Shown: one piece after another, positions 8,961-16,271 of the stretch
Numbering within the stretch: position 1 is the stretch's first letter
Layout: every line of letters begins with the position of its first letter
Assembly: GCA_963766365.1 (NCBI GenBank)
Contig: CAVXZK010000006.1
Span: 248,001-312,000, forward strand
DNA from: JALORV01 sp963766365
Lineage (GTDB): Bacteria > Pseudomonadota > Gammaproteobacteria > Burkholderiales > Burkholderiaceae_F
Reading direction: 5' to 3'
Length of the DNA: 64,000 nt
Position numbers and translations under genes: made by a program
Notes under the pieces: generated by a model
Told to the model about the DNA's origin: nothing
Seen by the model: the letters and a program-made list of their open reading frames with translations, nothing else
Databases searched by the model: none

Positions 8961-10448
8961 TCACTCGGAATCAAAACCGTCTTCGACCTGCTCGGCGGCG
9001 CGCAGCACCGCGCGCGCCTTGACCTCGGTCTCTTTCCACTCGCTCTCCGGTATCGAGTCCGCGACGATGCCGGCGGCCGCCTGGGCGTAAAGCACGTTGC
9101 CCTTGATGATGCCGGTGCGGATCGCGATGGCGAGATCCATATCTCCGGCGAAGGAGAGATAACCCGCCGCTCCGCCGTAAATGCCGCGCTTGACGGGCTC
9201 GAGCTCGTCGATGATCTCCATCGCCCGGACCTTGGGCGCGCCCGACAGCGTGCCGGCCGGGAAAGTCGCGCGCAGCACATCGAGGTTGGTCATGCCGGGC
9301 TTCAGCACGCCCTCGACGTGACTCACGAGGTGCTGCACATGCGAATACTTCTCGATGACGTACTGCTCGGTCACCTGGACGCTGCCGATTTCGACAATGC
9401 GGCCGATATCGTTGCGCGCAAGGTCGATCAGCATCAGGTGCTCGGCGCGCTCCTTCGGGTCGGCGGCCAGTTCGGCCGCGAGGATTGCATCCTGCTCCGG
9501 TGTGTTGCCACGCGGCCGCGTTCCGGCGATCGGACGGATTGCCACCATGTGCTTGCCCTCCCGGTCCTCGCTGCGCACCAGGATCTCCGGCGACGCGCCC
9601 ACGACGTGGAAATCACCAAAGTTGTAGAAGTACATGTAGGGCGACGGATTCAGCGTGCGCAGTGCGCGATACAGGGACAGCGGCGCGTCAGCGTAGGGTT
9701 TGCGGATTCTCTGGCCGATCTGCACCTGCATGACGTCGCCGGCGGCGATGTATTCCTTGGCGCGCGCAACGGCGCCAAGGTAATCGGCCTTGGCAAACTC
9801 GCGGTATTCCTCGCGGCGCACGCTGGCCCGTGCATGCGGTGGTTCGATCGGCCGTGCCAGCCGGGTCTTGAGTTCGCGCAGTCTCTGGCGCCCCCGGGCG
9901 TAAGCCTCGGGCTGGCGCGGGTCCGTGTAGACGATGAGGTAGATGCGCCCGGCGAGGTTGTCGATGACCGCGATCTCCTCGGCCAGCAGCAGCAGGATGT
10001 CGGGGACACCGAGATCATCGGGTTTGGTCCGCGCCAGTTTCTTCTCTATGACGCGTACGGTGTCGTAGCCAAAGTAGCCCGCCAGCCCGCCGGCAAATCG
10101 CGGCAGTCCGGGACGCAGCGCGACCTTGAACTGGTCAAAGTAGTGGCCAATGACTGCGAGTGGGTCGCCCTTGATCGATTCCTTGACCTGCCCGTCCTCG
10201 AGCATTTCGGTGACGCTGCCGTCGTCGCGGATGAAGGAGCGCAACGCGCGCCGCGCCGCCAGTCCGATGAACGAATAACGACCGAATCGCTCCCCGCCCA
10301 CGACCGATTCGAGCAGGAAGGTGTTTGGCTCGTTGGCCAGCTTGAGATAGAGCGAGAGCGGCGTTTCGAGGTCGGCAAAACTCTCGGCAATCAGCGGGAT
10401 GCGGTTGTAGCCCTGCGCCGCGAGGGCCTTGAATTCGAGTTCAGTCAC
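8961..10448 (-). CDS. trpE: Anthranilate synthase component I
   Basis: 495 aa. It converts chorismate to anthranilate, the committed step to tryptophan. The chorismate-binding domain carries RPIAGTRPRG, DLARNDIGRI and FPAGTLSGAPKVRAMEII. N-terminal LLES (about residue 46) resembles the LLES feedback-inhibition motif, so tryptophan feedback is likely. The start is GTG at 10448 with AGGTGA just upstream; an ATG two bases earlier is out of frame. It follows the Trp-rich leader peptide by about 85 bp. Confidence 0.97.
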   Translation of the reverse strand: MTELEFKALAAQGYNRIPLIAESFADLETPLSLYLKLANEPNTFLLESVVGGERFGRYSFIGLAARRALRSFIRDDGSVTEMLEDGQVKESIKGDPLAVIGHYFDQFKVALRPGLPRFAGGLAGYFGYDTVRVIEKKLARTKPDDLGVPDILLLLAEEIAVIDNLAGRIYLIVYTDPRQPEAYARGRQRLRELKTRLARPIEPPHARASVRREEYREFAKADYLGAVARAKEYIAAGDVMQVQIGQRIRKPYADAPLSLYRALRTLNPSPYMYFYNFGDFHVVGASPEILVRSEDREGKHMVAIRPIAGTRPRGNTPEQDAILAAELAADPKERAEHLMLIDLARNDIGRIVEIGSVQVTEQYVIEKYSHVQHLVSHVEGVLKPGMTNLDVLRATFPAGTLSGAPKVRAMEIIDELEPVKRGIYGGAAGYLSFAGDMDLAIAIRTGIIKGNVLYAQAAAGIVADSIPESEWKETEVKARAVLRAAEQVEDGFDSE

Positions 10449-10466
10449 ATGTCACCTGCACGGGGC

Positions 10467-10548
10467 GCGCGGATCGGATCCACGCCTGGAAGTACACCAA
10501 CGGAGTGCCGCAGGATCGCGGCGGTCTGCGCCTAGGGGCGCCAGGACC
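10467..10548 (-). promoter_or_regulatory. Putative trp attenuator region between trpL and trpE
   Basis: On the transcribed strand, 10548-10523 can fold as GGTC-CTG-GCGCC-CCTA-GGCGC-A-GACC, with the trpL stop codon in its loop. A second hairpin (10485-10467) is GCGTGGAT-CCG-ATCCGCGC with 8 pairs, one of them G-U. It lies 19 bases before the trpE GTG and close to its ribosome-binding site. CCAG/CTGG pairing at about 10546-10560 offers an alternative fold. No poly-T follows, so control could be Rho-dependent or translational. Confidence 0.4.
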
Positions 10549-10633
10549 AGACTCCCTGGGCGTGCCAGAACCGGCACCAGGCCTTGCGCCATGCCCCGAG
10601 GGAAAGTGAATCGTGTTGGTTGCAGTGAGTCAT
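10532..10633 (-). CDS. trpL: Trp-rich leader peptide of the trpE operon (trpL-like)
   Basis: 33 codons, identified by reading the gph-trpE gap in all frames. The C-terminal part reads WRKAWCRFWHAQGVWSWRP and then TAG, giving five Trp (residues 15, 19, 23, 29 and 31). Its ATG overlaps the gph stop as ATGA, so it can be translated by coupling even though its own Shine-Dalgarno is weak. Such Trp clusters directly upstream of trpE are the hallmark of ribosome-mediated attenuation. A hairpin spans the W19-W23 codons (10555-10579) and another encloses the stop codon (10523-10548). No U-run terminator is visible, so the exact mechanism is unknown. Confidence 0.75.
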   Translation of the reverse strand: MTHCNQHDSLSLGAWRKAWCRFWHAQGVWSWRP

Positions 10634-11331
10634 TGAACCGTGTCTTGCACACCGTGCGGCGTGATCAACCGAGCCGCGTCGGCAAGCGTTTCGACTATAG
10701 CATCGGCGGGCAGCGAGGCCACCGGCTGGCCCTCGTTGTAGCCGCCCTCGACCAGGATCGCGCGGCAGCCCGCTGCCCGGGCGGAGAGCAGATCATTTTC
10801 GGAGTCACCGATCATGATGGCGTCGGCGACTGCGACATTCAGTCGGGCGCAGGCAGCGAGGACCGGAGCCGCATGCGGTTTCTTTTCCGCAGTGTCATCC
10901 CCGGAGATGACCGCGTCGAAGAGACCCAGCAGTTCAACGCGTTCGAGCAGGTCGATCGTGAACTCGCGCGGCTTGTTGGTGACACAAGCGAGCTTCAGCC
11001 CGCCCGCCTGGAACGCGACCAGCGCGGCAGGTACCCCGGGAAAGACCAGGGCCGCGTGGCCGTTGAGGCGGCGGTAATGCCGGTAGAACGCTTCCTTGCC
11101 GCGCGCAAACAGCGCGGCTTCAGCACGGCCGTCGAGTCCCCCGGCCAAGGCACGGTGCACGAGGATGTCGGCGCCCTTGCCGATGTAGGCGGCCACCGTG
11201 GACACCGACAGCGCCGCCCGCCCTAATTCTTCGAGCATCGCATTGACGGCGGCGGCAAGATCCGGAACGGTATCGAGCAGCGTGCCGTCGAGATCGATCA
11301 GCACCGCGCGGGCCGGCCACACGGTGGTCAT
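10630..11331 (-). CDS. gph: Phosphoglycolate phosphatase, HAD superfamily
   Basis: 233 aa. The HAD motif I is DLDGTLLDT (about residues 13-21), motif II is VTNKP and motif IV is GDSENDLLSARAAG. It dephosphorylates 2-phosphoglycolate. The ATG overlaps the rpe stop (ATGA) and its own stop overlaps the trpL start, so rpe, gph, trpL and trpE can share one transcript. Confidence 0.93.
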   Translation of the reverse strand: MTTVWPARAVLIDLDGTLLDTVPDLAAAVNAMLEELGRAALSVSTVAAYIGKGADILVHRALAGGLDGRAEAALFARGKEAFYRHYRRLNGHAALVFPGVPAALVAFQAGGLKLACVTNKPREFTIDLLERVELLGLFDAVISGDDTAEKKPHAAPVLAACARLNVAVADAIMIGDSENDLLSARAAGCRAILVEGGYNEGQPVASLPADAIVETLADAARLITPHGVQDTVQ

Positions 11332-12032
11332 GGCGCCCGCGCGACGGCTGCCAGTTCCTCACGCAGGCGCGACAGGATCCCGCGATAGCCGCCGTCGGCG
11401 TCGCGCGCGCCGAACACGGCACTGCCGGCAACGAACGTATCGGCGCCAGCTTCGGCGATCATGCGGATGTTGTCCGCCTTGACCCCGCCGTCGACCTCCA
11501 CGTGGATCGTGCGGCCGGTCTCGCTGTGGTGCGCATCCACGCGCGTCCGCACCGCGCGCAACTTGTTCAGCGTCTCCGGGATGAACTTCTGGCCGCCGAA
11601 GCCCGGATTCACTGACATCAGCAGCACGACGTCGATCTTGTCCATCACGTGGTCCATCCAGCCCAGCGGTGTCGCCGGATTGAACACCAGGCCAGCCTTG
11701 CAGCCTGAATCGCGGATCAGTGCCAACGTGCGGTCGACGTGGTCCGAGGCTTCGGGATGGAACGTGATCACGTCCGCGCCCGCCTTGGCGAAGTCTGGGA
11801 TGATGCGATCGACCGGCTTCACCATCAGGTGCACGTCGATCGGGACTTCGATGTGCGGGCGGATCGCTTCGCAAACCAATGGGCCGATCGTGAGATTCGG
11901 CACGTAGTGGTTGTCCATCACATCGAAGTGGATCCAGTCGGCGCCGGCGGCGACCACGGCGCGGACTTCCTCGCCCAGTCGTGCAAAATCGGCCGATAGG
12001 ATGCTGGGAGCGATACGGTAGCTGGAGTTCAT
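11328..12032 (-). CDS. rpe: Ribulose-phosphate 3-epimerase
   Basis: 234 aa TIM-barrel enzyme that interconverts ribulose-5-P and xylulose-5-P. IAPSILSADFARLGEE, HFDVMDNHYVPNLT, LMSVNPGFGGQKFI and VDGGVKADNI are the family signatures. It is the first gene of the leftward rpe-gph-trp cluster and is divergent from apaG. The 111-bp gap contains the palindrome CCGATC-AC-GATCGG (12094-12107) and a TAGAAT -10-like element on the minus strand (12079-12084), both of uncertain meaning. Confidence 0.96.
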   Translation of the reverse strand: MNSSYRIAPSILSADFARLGEEVRAVVAAGADWIHFDVMDNHYVPNLTIGPLVCEAIRPHIEVPIDVHLMVKPVDRIIPDFAKAGADVITFHPEASDHVDRTLALIRDSGCKAGLVFNPATPLGWMDHVMDKIDVVLLMSVNPGFGGQKFIPETLNKLRAVRTRVDAHHSETGRTIHVEVDGGVKADNIRMIAEAGADTFVAGSAVFGARDADGGYRGILSRLREELAAVARAP

Positions 12033-12143
12033 CGATGCCCCGTCGGGTCGGTAGCTGGAAACTTAGCGGCTCGCGACTATTCTAAGGGCCGTTCCGATCA
12101 CGATCGGCCTTCCAACCGACCCTCAGGCGTGTGCCGGGATCCC

Positions 12144-12518
12144 ATGGCCATCTACGAGTTTTCCGTCAGTGTTCGACCGCAGTACCTCGAAGCGCATTCG
12201 AGCCCGGATGAACAGCACTTCGTGTTTGCTTACACGGTGACGATCCGCAACACCGGGGAGCACACTGCGAAGCTGATCTCGCGTCACTGGATCATCACCG
12301 ACGGCAACAACCAGGTCGAGGAAGTGCGCGGCGATGGGGTGGTCGGCGAGCAGCCGGTGCTCAAGCCGGGCGATTCGTTCGAGTACACGAGCGGCTGCCC
12401 CCTGCCGACGCCGGTGGGCTCGATGCGCGGTTCTTATCATTGCGTGGCCGATGACGGCACCACGTTCGAGGCAACGATTCCGGAGTTCGTGCTGTCGATG
12501 CCGCGGGCCCTGCACTGA
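12144..12518 (+). CDS. apaG: ApaG (Co2+/Mg2+ efflux-associated) protein
   Basis: 124 aa fibronectin-III-like single-domain protein. FVFAYTVTIRNTGEHTAKLISRHWIITDGN and GEQPVLKPGDSFEYTSGCPLPTPVGSM are the conserved core of ApaG. The biochemical role is still unsettled. ATG at 12144 is chosen over a GTG 15 bp upstream because family members begin at this MAIYEF-like position. It is divergent from rpe. Confidence 0.93.
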   Translation: MAIYEFSVSVRPQYLEAHSSPDEQHFVFAYTVTIRNTGEHTAKLISRHWIITDGNNQVEEVRGDGVVGEQPVLKPGDSFEYTSGCPLPTPVGSMRGSYHCVADDGTTFEATIPEFVLSMPRALH

Positions 12519-12523
12519 ACTGA

Positions 12524-12631
12524 TCAGCGCCCCGGGGGCCGCCTGCGCCGCGGCTTGTGGAACATCGTCCACCAGACAATGAAGAGCAGCGCCCCGAGAG
12601 CGAGCGCCGCTTCAAGCAGAATCAGCCACAT
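12524..12631 (-). CDS. Small membrane protein (35 aa), predicted
   Basis: This ORF starts MWLILLEAALALGALLFIVW, continues WTMFHKP and ends in a basic RRRRPPGR tail: one transmembrane helix with a positively charged cytoplasmic end. GAGGTC lies 5-6 bp before its ATG, a good ribosome-binding site. Its ATG shares bases with the ATG of mltA on the opposite strand (12629-12632 read CATG). Small single-helix proteins with an IVWWTMF core are, to my recollection, found near apaG/mltA in other betaproteobacteria; I could not check this. Function unknown. Confidence 0.65.
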   Translation of the reverse strand: MWLILLEAALALGALLFIVWWTMFHKPRRRRPPGR

Positions 12632-13877
12632 GAAAGACCTCAGGTTGTCGGCGAATTCTAGAGGCCGGCTCGCACTGGCCTGCGGCGCGGTCCTGCTGGC
12701 GGCGGGCTGCGTGGTGCGACCGCCACCACCGCCGCCACCGCCCGTTCCGCCACCCCCACCGCCCCCGGTGGCCGTCCCCGCGGAGACTCGGGCGATCTAC
12801 GAGCCAATCGTCTTCGAGATGCTGCCCGCCATGCGCACGGAGGACTGGTCCGCCGCCTGGCCCGCGTTCCTGCAGACGTGCCGCGCGCTCGGCAAACGCG
12901 ACGCGTGGCGCGAGGCCTGCGCCCAAGCCGAACGCGTCGACCCGGCCAGCGGCCGCAGCGTGCAGACGTTCTTCGCCTCGCGCTTCGATGCCTACCGCGT
13001 GCTGACGCGACGCGTCGGGGGGGCTAACGAACTCGACACCCGCGACATCGGCCTGATGACCGGTTACTACGAGCCGCTGCTGCGCGGCAGCCGATCACGC
13101 AGCGACCGCTATGGCACGCCGATCTACCGCGTGCCGCCGGACCTGCTGGTCATCGATCTTGCGTCGGTCCATCCCGAACTCGCGAACCTGCGACTGCGCG
13201 GCAAGCTGCAGGGCCGTCGGGTCGTGCCGTACCCGAGCCGTGGCGACATCACGGCCGGCGACACGCTGGCCGGCAGCGAAATCGTCTGGGTCGACGATCC
13301 GGTCGAGGCTTTCTTCCTCCAAGTGCAAGGCTCCGGGCGAGTGCAGTTCGATGACGGCAGCATGGTGCGTCTCGGTTACGGCGACCAGAACGGCCATCCC
13401 TACCGCTCGATCGGCCGCTGGCTCGTCGACCGCGGTGAGCTGACGCTCGACCAGGCGTCCATGCAGGGCATCAAGACGTGGATTGCGCGTAATCCGGCGC
13501 GCGCCAAGGAACTGCTTGACCAGAATCCGAGCTACGTGTTCTTCCGCGAACTGCCGCTCGGAGATCCGGCAGCGGGCCCCATCGGAGCGCTCGGCGTGCC
13601 GCTTACCCCGGGCTACTCGGTTGCCGCGGATGCGCGCTTCATCCCGCTCGGTGCGCCGGTGCTGCTGGTGTCGACCGATCCACGCAACGGCACAACGCTG
13701 CAGCGTCCCATGATGGCGCAGGACACCGGCGGGGCGATCCGCGGGCCGCTGCGCTTCGATTTCTTCTGGGGCTTTGGCAACGAGGCCGGCCAGACGGCCG
13801 GACGCCAGAAATACGACGTCAGCGCGTGGCTTCTGGTGCCCAAGGGCAGTACGCCGGAGTCATTGCTCCGGCGGTAA
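12630..13877 (+). CDS. mltA: Membrane-bound lytic murein transglycosylase A, lipoprotein
   Basis: 415 aa. The lipoprotein signal ends in LLAAGC (lipid Cys about residue 22), and a Pro-rich linker (runs of 8 and 7 Pro) spans residues 26-44. The MltA domain contains LMTGYYEPLLRGS, and the 3D domain with MMAQDTGGAIRGP supplies the catalytic Asp. It cleaves peptidoglycan glycan strands to anhydromuropeptides at the outer membrane. The start is uncertain: ATG at 12630 has no clear Shine-Dalgarno and is overlapped by the divergent small ORF. Confidence 0.92.
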   Translation: MKDLRLSANSRGRLALACGAVLLAAGCVVRPPPPPPPPVPPPPPPPVAVPAETRAIYEPIVFEMLPAMRTEDWSAAWPAFLQTCRALGKRDAWREACAQAERVDPASGRSVQTFFASRFDAYRVLTRRVGGANELDTRDIGLMTGYYEPLLRGSRSRSDRYGTPIYRVPPDLLVIDLASVHPELANLRLRGKLQGRRVVPYPSRGDITAGDTLAGSEIVWVDDPVEAFFLQVQGSGRVQFDDGSMVRLGYGDQNGHPYRSIGRWLVDRGELTLDQASMQGIKTWIARNPARAKELLDQNPSYVFFRELPLGDPAAGPIGALGVPLTPGYSVAADARFIPLGAPVLLVSTDPRNGTTLQRPMMAQDTGGAIRGPLRFDFFWGFGNEAGQTAGRQKYDVSAWLLVPKGSTPESLLRR

Positions 13878-13888
13878 TCAAGGCAGCC

Positions 13889-14656
13889 CTACTTCTTCGC
13901 TGCAGAAGCGAGGCGCTGTTCGATTGCGTCGACCGGCATTGCCCCCGCGCCGCGGGACCCGTCGGCGAAGACGATCGTCGGCGTGCCATTGATGCCGAAG
14001 TCACGGCCCATCGTCACGTTCTGCTCGAGTGGCGTCTTGCAGTCGGCCGTGGCTGCGGCAGGAGCCTTACCCTGCACCATATAGTCATCCCAGGCCGCCG
14101 CGCGATTCTTCGAGCACCAGATTGCCTTGGACTTGTCCTGCGAGTCCTGCGACAGGATCGGCATCAGGAACGTGTAGATCGTGACGTTGTTGAGCCCCTG
14201 CATGTTCTGCCACAGGCGCTTGCAGTACGGGCAATTCGGGTCCTCGAACGTGACCAGGACACGCGAGCCATTGCCGCGCACGGTCTTGATGGCCTGGTCG
14301 AAGGGTAGGGTCTTGAAATCGACCTTGAGCGCGGTATCCAGCCGTTTCTGCGTCAGGTCTTCGCGGGTCTTCGCATCGAACATGCGGCCCATGATGACGA
14401 AGGTCACGGCGGGATCGGTGTAGTACAGCTCCCCGCGCACCAGGACTTCGAAGAGGCCCGCAGGACCCTTGAACACCTGGTCCGGCTTCATTCCGGAACG
14501 CTCGGCAAAGCGCGCCGCGATCTGGGCTTCGGGGCTGCCGCTGGCCGGCGCACCCTTGCCCGCATCGCCCTTGGTCTGGGCGAAAGCCATCGGGCCTGCG
14601 ATCAGGCAGGCGACTGCAAGGATCGGCGCGGCAAGGCGTCCTAACCAGCGATTCAT
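13889..14656 (-). CDS. dsbC: DsbC-type periplasmic thiol:disulfide interchange protein
   Basis: 255 aa. The signal peptide starts MNRWLGRLAAPILAVACLIA. A thioredoxin fold follows with active site NCPYC (about residues 146-150), a distal IWCSKN cysteine, a TADC cysteine and the cis-Pro loop INGTPTIVF. The N-terminal half fits the DsbC dimerisation domain. It probably isomerises non-native disulfides. ATG at 14656 has GGAGAA upstream and is preferred to the start four codons earlier. It converges on mltA. Confidence 0.88.
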   Translation of the reverse strand: MNRWLGRLAAPILAVACLIAGPMAFAQTKGDAGKGAPASGSPEAQIAARFAERSGMKPDQVFKGPAGLFEVLVRGELYYTDPAVTFVIMGRMFDAKTREDLTQKRLDTALKVDFKTLPFDQAIKTVRGNGSRVLVTFEDPNCPYCKRLWQNMQGLNNVTIYTFLMPILSQDSQDKSKAIWCSKNRAAAWDDYMVQGKAPAAATADCKTPLEQNVTMGRDFGINGTPTIVFADGSRGAGAMPVDAIEQRLASAAKK

Positions 14657-14736
14657 CGTGTTCTCCAAAAAAACGGCCGCGAAGTGTAGCGGCGGCCCGT
14701 TGACATGCCGGTCAGACCATCAACCGCCGGTCGAGT

Positions 14737-15918
14737 TCAACCGAGCGCCTGGCGTATCAGCAGGTTTTTCAGCGGAGAAACCCGGTCCACAGCGGCCATG
14801 CCGGTGTTGCGCACGAAGCGCGCGAGCGGATCGTCCACGCCGAACAGCCTCACCAGGCCGTCGGTGGCAGCCCGCATCATCGCAATCGGCTCGGCCCGAC
14901 TGCGTTCGTATCGTCGCAAGAGCACCGGATCGCCGATGTCCCGAAAAGGCTCCCGCGCGCGCACCAGTTCCAGCAATGCGGCGACGTCCTGCAGGCCGAG
15001 GTTCAGGCCCTGGCCCGCCAGCGGATGCACGACGTGCGCCGCATCGCCCACCAGCGCGACACGGTTCCCGATCAGGCCGTCGACGACGATGAGGCGCAGC
15101 GGGAAGGTCTGAGCCACCCCCGCCGTCGTCAGTTCACCCAGTGCGGCGCCGGTGCGCTCTGTCACTCGCAGCGCCAGTTCGGCCGCGCCGAGCTTGGCCA
15201 ACTGCTGCGCCAGCGCGGTGGGCGCCGACCACACGAGGGAGACATACTCGCCGGGCAGCGGCAGCAACGCGACGATGCCCTCGTCGGTGAACCATTGCCA
15301 CGCAGTGTTCAGATGCGGCGTTGTACAGGCGAAATTGCAGACGATTGCCGACTGCTGGTAGTCGGTGACCGTAACGCCGCGGCCTGCCGCCGCGCGCACG
15401 GCCGACTGCGCTCCATCGGCGCCGATCACCAGTCGTGTCGAATACTCTGCCGCATCGTTCAGTCGAACGATCGCCGCCTCGTCGTTCGCGGCGAGTCCGT
15501 CGAATGCGCTTTCCAGGCGCACGATGCCAGGCTGGAAGTCGCAGGCCGCATCGAGAACGCGCAGCAGATCCGACTCCTCGACGATCGTTGCGAGGCGATC
15601 GACCGCGGCCGTGTATGCATCGAACGTCAGTTCATCGCCGCGGTCACCGAAGACTCGCATGCGTTCGATCGGGCACACGCGCAGGGGATCGATGCGCTTC
15701 CACACCGCCATCCGTTCGAGCAACTCGACCGCGGCTGGCGCCACCGCGTAAATGCGGGCGTCGAACGGCGTGGCGGGCGCGGGCTGGTGCACGCGGGCAC
15801 GCGGACCGATCAGTGCAACGCGAAGTCCCTGTTGCGACAGGCCGAGCGCGCACGCCAGTCCGGCAACGCCGGCGCCGACAACGGCAACGTCATGCTCGTG
15901 AGGAGGTGTGGTACTCAA
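14737..15918 (-). CDS. UbiH/UbiF/VisC-family FAD-dependent hydroxylase
   Basis: About 393 aa. The FAD Rossmann loop VVGAGVAGLACALGL is at the N terminus. GADGAQSAVR and GNRVALVGDAAHVVHPLAGQGLNLGLQD are the remaining FAD-binding motifs. The family hydroxylates the ubiquinone ring; which position is modified cannot be told. The TTG at 15918 places the start about 10 residues before the Rossmann loop, as expected. An ATG at 15981 would add 21 residues across a TATACT -10-like sequence and looks less likely. Confidence 0.85.
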   Translation of the reverse strand: MSTTPPHEHDVAVVGAGVAGLACALGLSQQGLRVALIGPRARVHQPAPATPFDARIYAVAPAAVELLERMAVWKRIDPLRVCPIERMRVFGDRGDELTFDAYTAAVDRLATIVEESDLLRVLDAACDFQPGIVRLESAFDGLAANDEAAIVRLNDAAEYSTRLVIGADGAQSAVRAAAGRGVTVTDYQQSAIVCNFACTTPHLNTAWQWFTDEGIVALLPLPGEYVSLVWSAPTALAQQLAKLGAAELALRVTERTGAALGELTTAGVAQTFPLRLIVVDGLIGNRVALVGDAAHVVHPLAGQGLNLGLQDVAALLELVRAREPFRDIGDPVLLRRYERSRAEPIAMMRAATDGLVRLFGVDDPLARFVRNTGMAAVDRVSPLKNLLIRQALG

Positions 15919-15989
15919 GTGGCCGACGCTCTGTGGAGATCCAAACGAAGTATAGGTTCGCCGAACCGATGAGACTCCCATGGTCACGG

Positions 15990-16115
15990 GCGCCGCAAGC
16001 GGACCTGAGAGAGATCTCGGAGTTGACGGGCTACGCGGCCCCGGGCGTATTCACGCGGGCGGTTCGGCGCTGGAGCGGAACGACGCCGGCGGCGTGGTGG
16101 GCGGCGCGCGGCTGA
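15990..16115 (+). pseudogene. Remnant of an AraC/XylS-type regulator (C-terminal helix-turn-helix only)
   Basis: The frame ending at TGA 16113-16115 reads EISELTGYAAPGVFTRAVRR and then WSGTTPAAWWAARG. This matches the final helix-turn-helix of AraC-family proteins (consensus roughly ARxLGYSEPSAFTRAFRRWTGxSPxxWR). The residues upstream do not continue the domain and no start is in place, so only about 40 residues survive. It overlaps the 5' margin of the UbiH-type gene. It marks a lost regulator between that gene and the patatin gene. Confidence 0.6.
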
Positions 16116-16271
16116 GGGCCGCTGCGCGTACGAGATTGAGGCTGCCCCTGGCGGCAGCGGACCGCTGACCTGATCGGCCAGTTCGCAACGGCTTGCGGCA
16201 AGGCAGGGCTCTGGACCGGGCGGGTGCGTATCGTGACGACCGTGCAACGCCTCTGCTCTGAAGGAGTCTTG

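Noticed and set aside
10467..10485. Classic intrinsic terminator before trpE
   Set aside because: The hairpin is stable but has no T-run after it, so I report it only as a possible attenuator element and not as a terminator.
8934..10535. 533-codon open frame antisense to trpE
   Set aside because: It is the mirror of a high-GC gene with intact family motifs; the predicted protein is His/Arg/Gln-rich with no domain or signal. Similar long antisense frames over the SBP gene (19351-20865), hisD (48563-50053) and petB (37267-38163) were rejected for the same reason.
10452..10652. 66-codon frame across the gph-trpE gap
   Set aside because: It overlaps trpL in another frame, begins inside gph and lacks any domain. 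The Trp-rich frame in the same bases is the more meaningful one.
12094..12107. CCGATC-AC-GATCGG palindrome between rpe and apaG as an operator
   Set aside because: A 6-bp dyad of this composition is expected by chance in such GC-rich DNA and no regulator is adjacent.
15435..16115. 226-codon open frame as a complete AraC-type regulator
   Set aside because: Only the last 40 residues resemble the helix-turn-helix; everything upstream is antisense to the UbiH-type hydroxylase gene.
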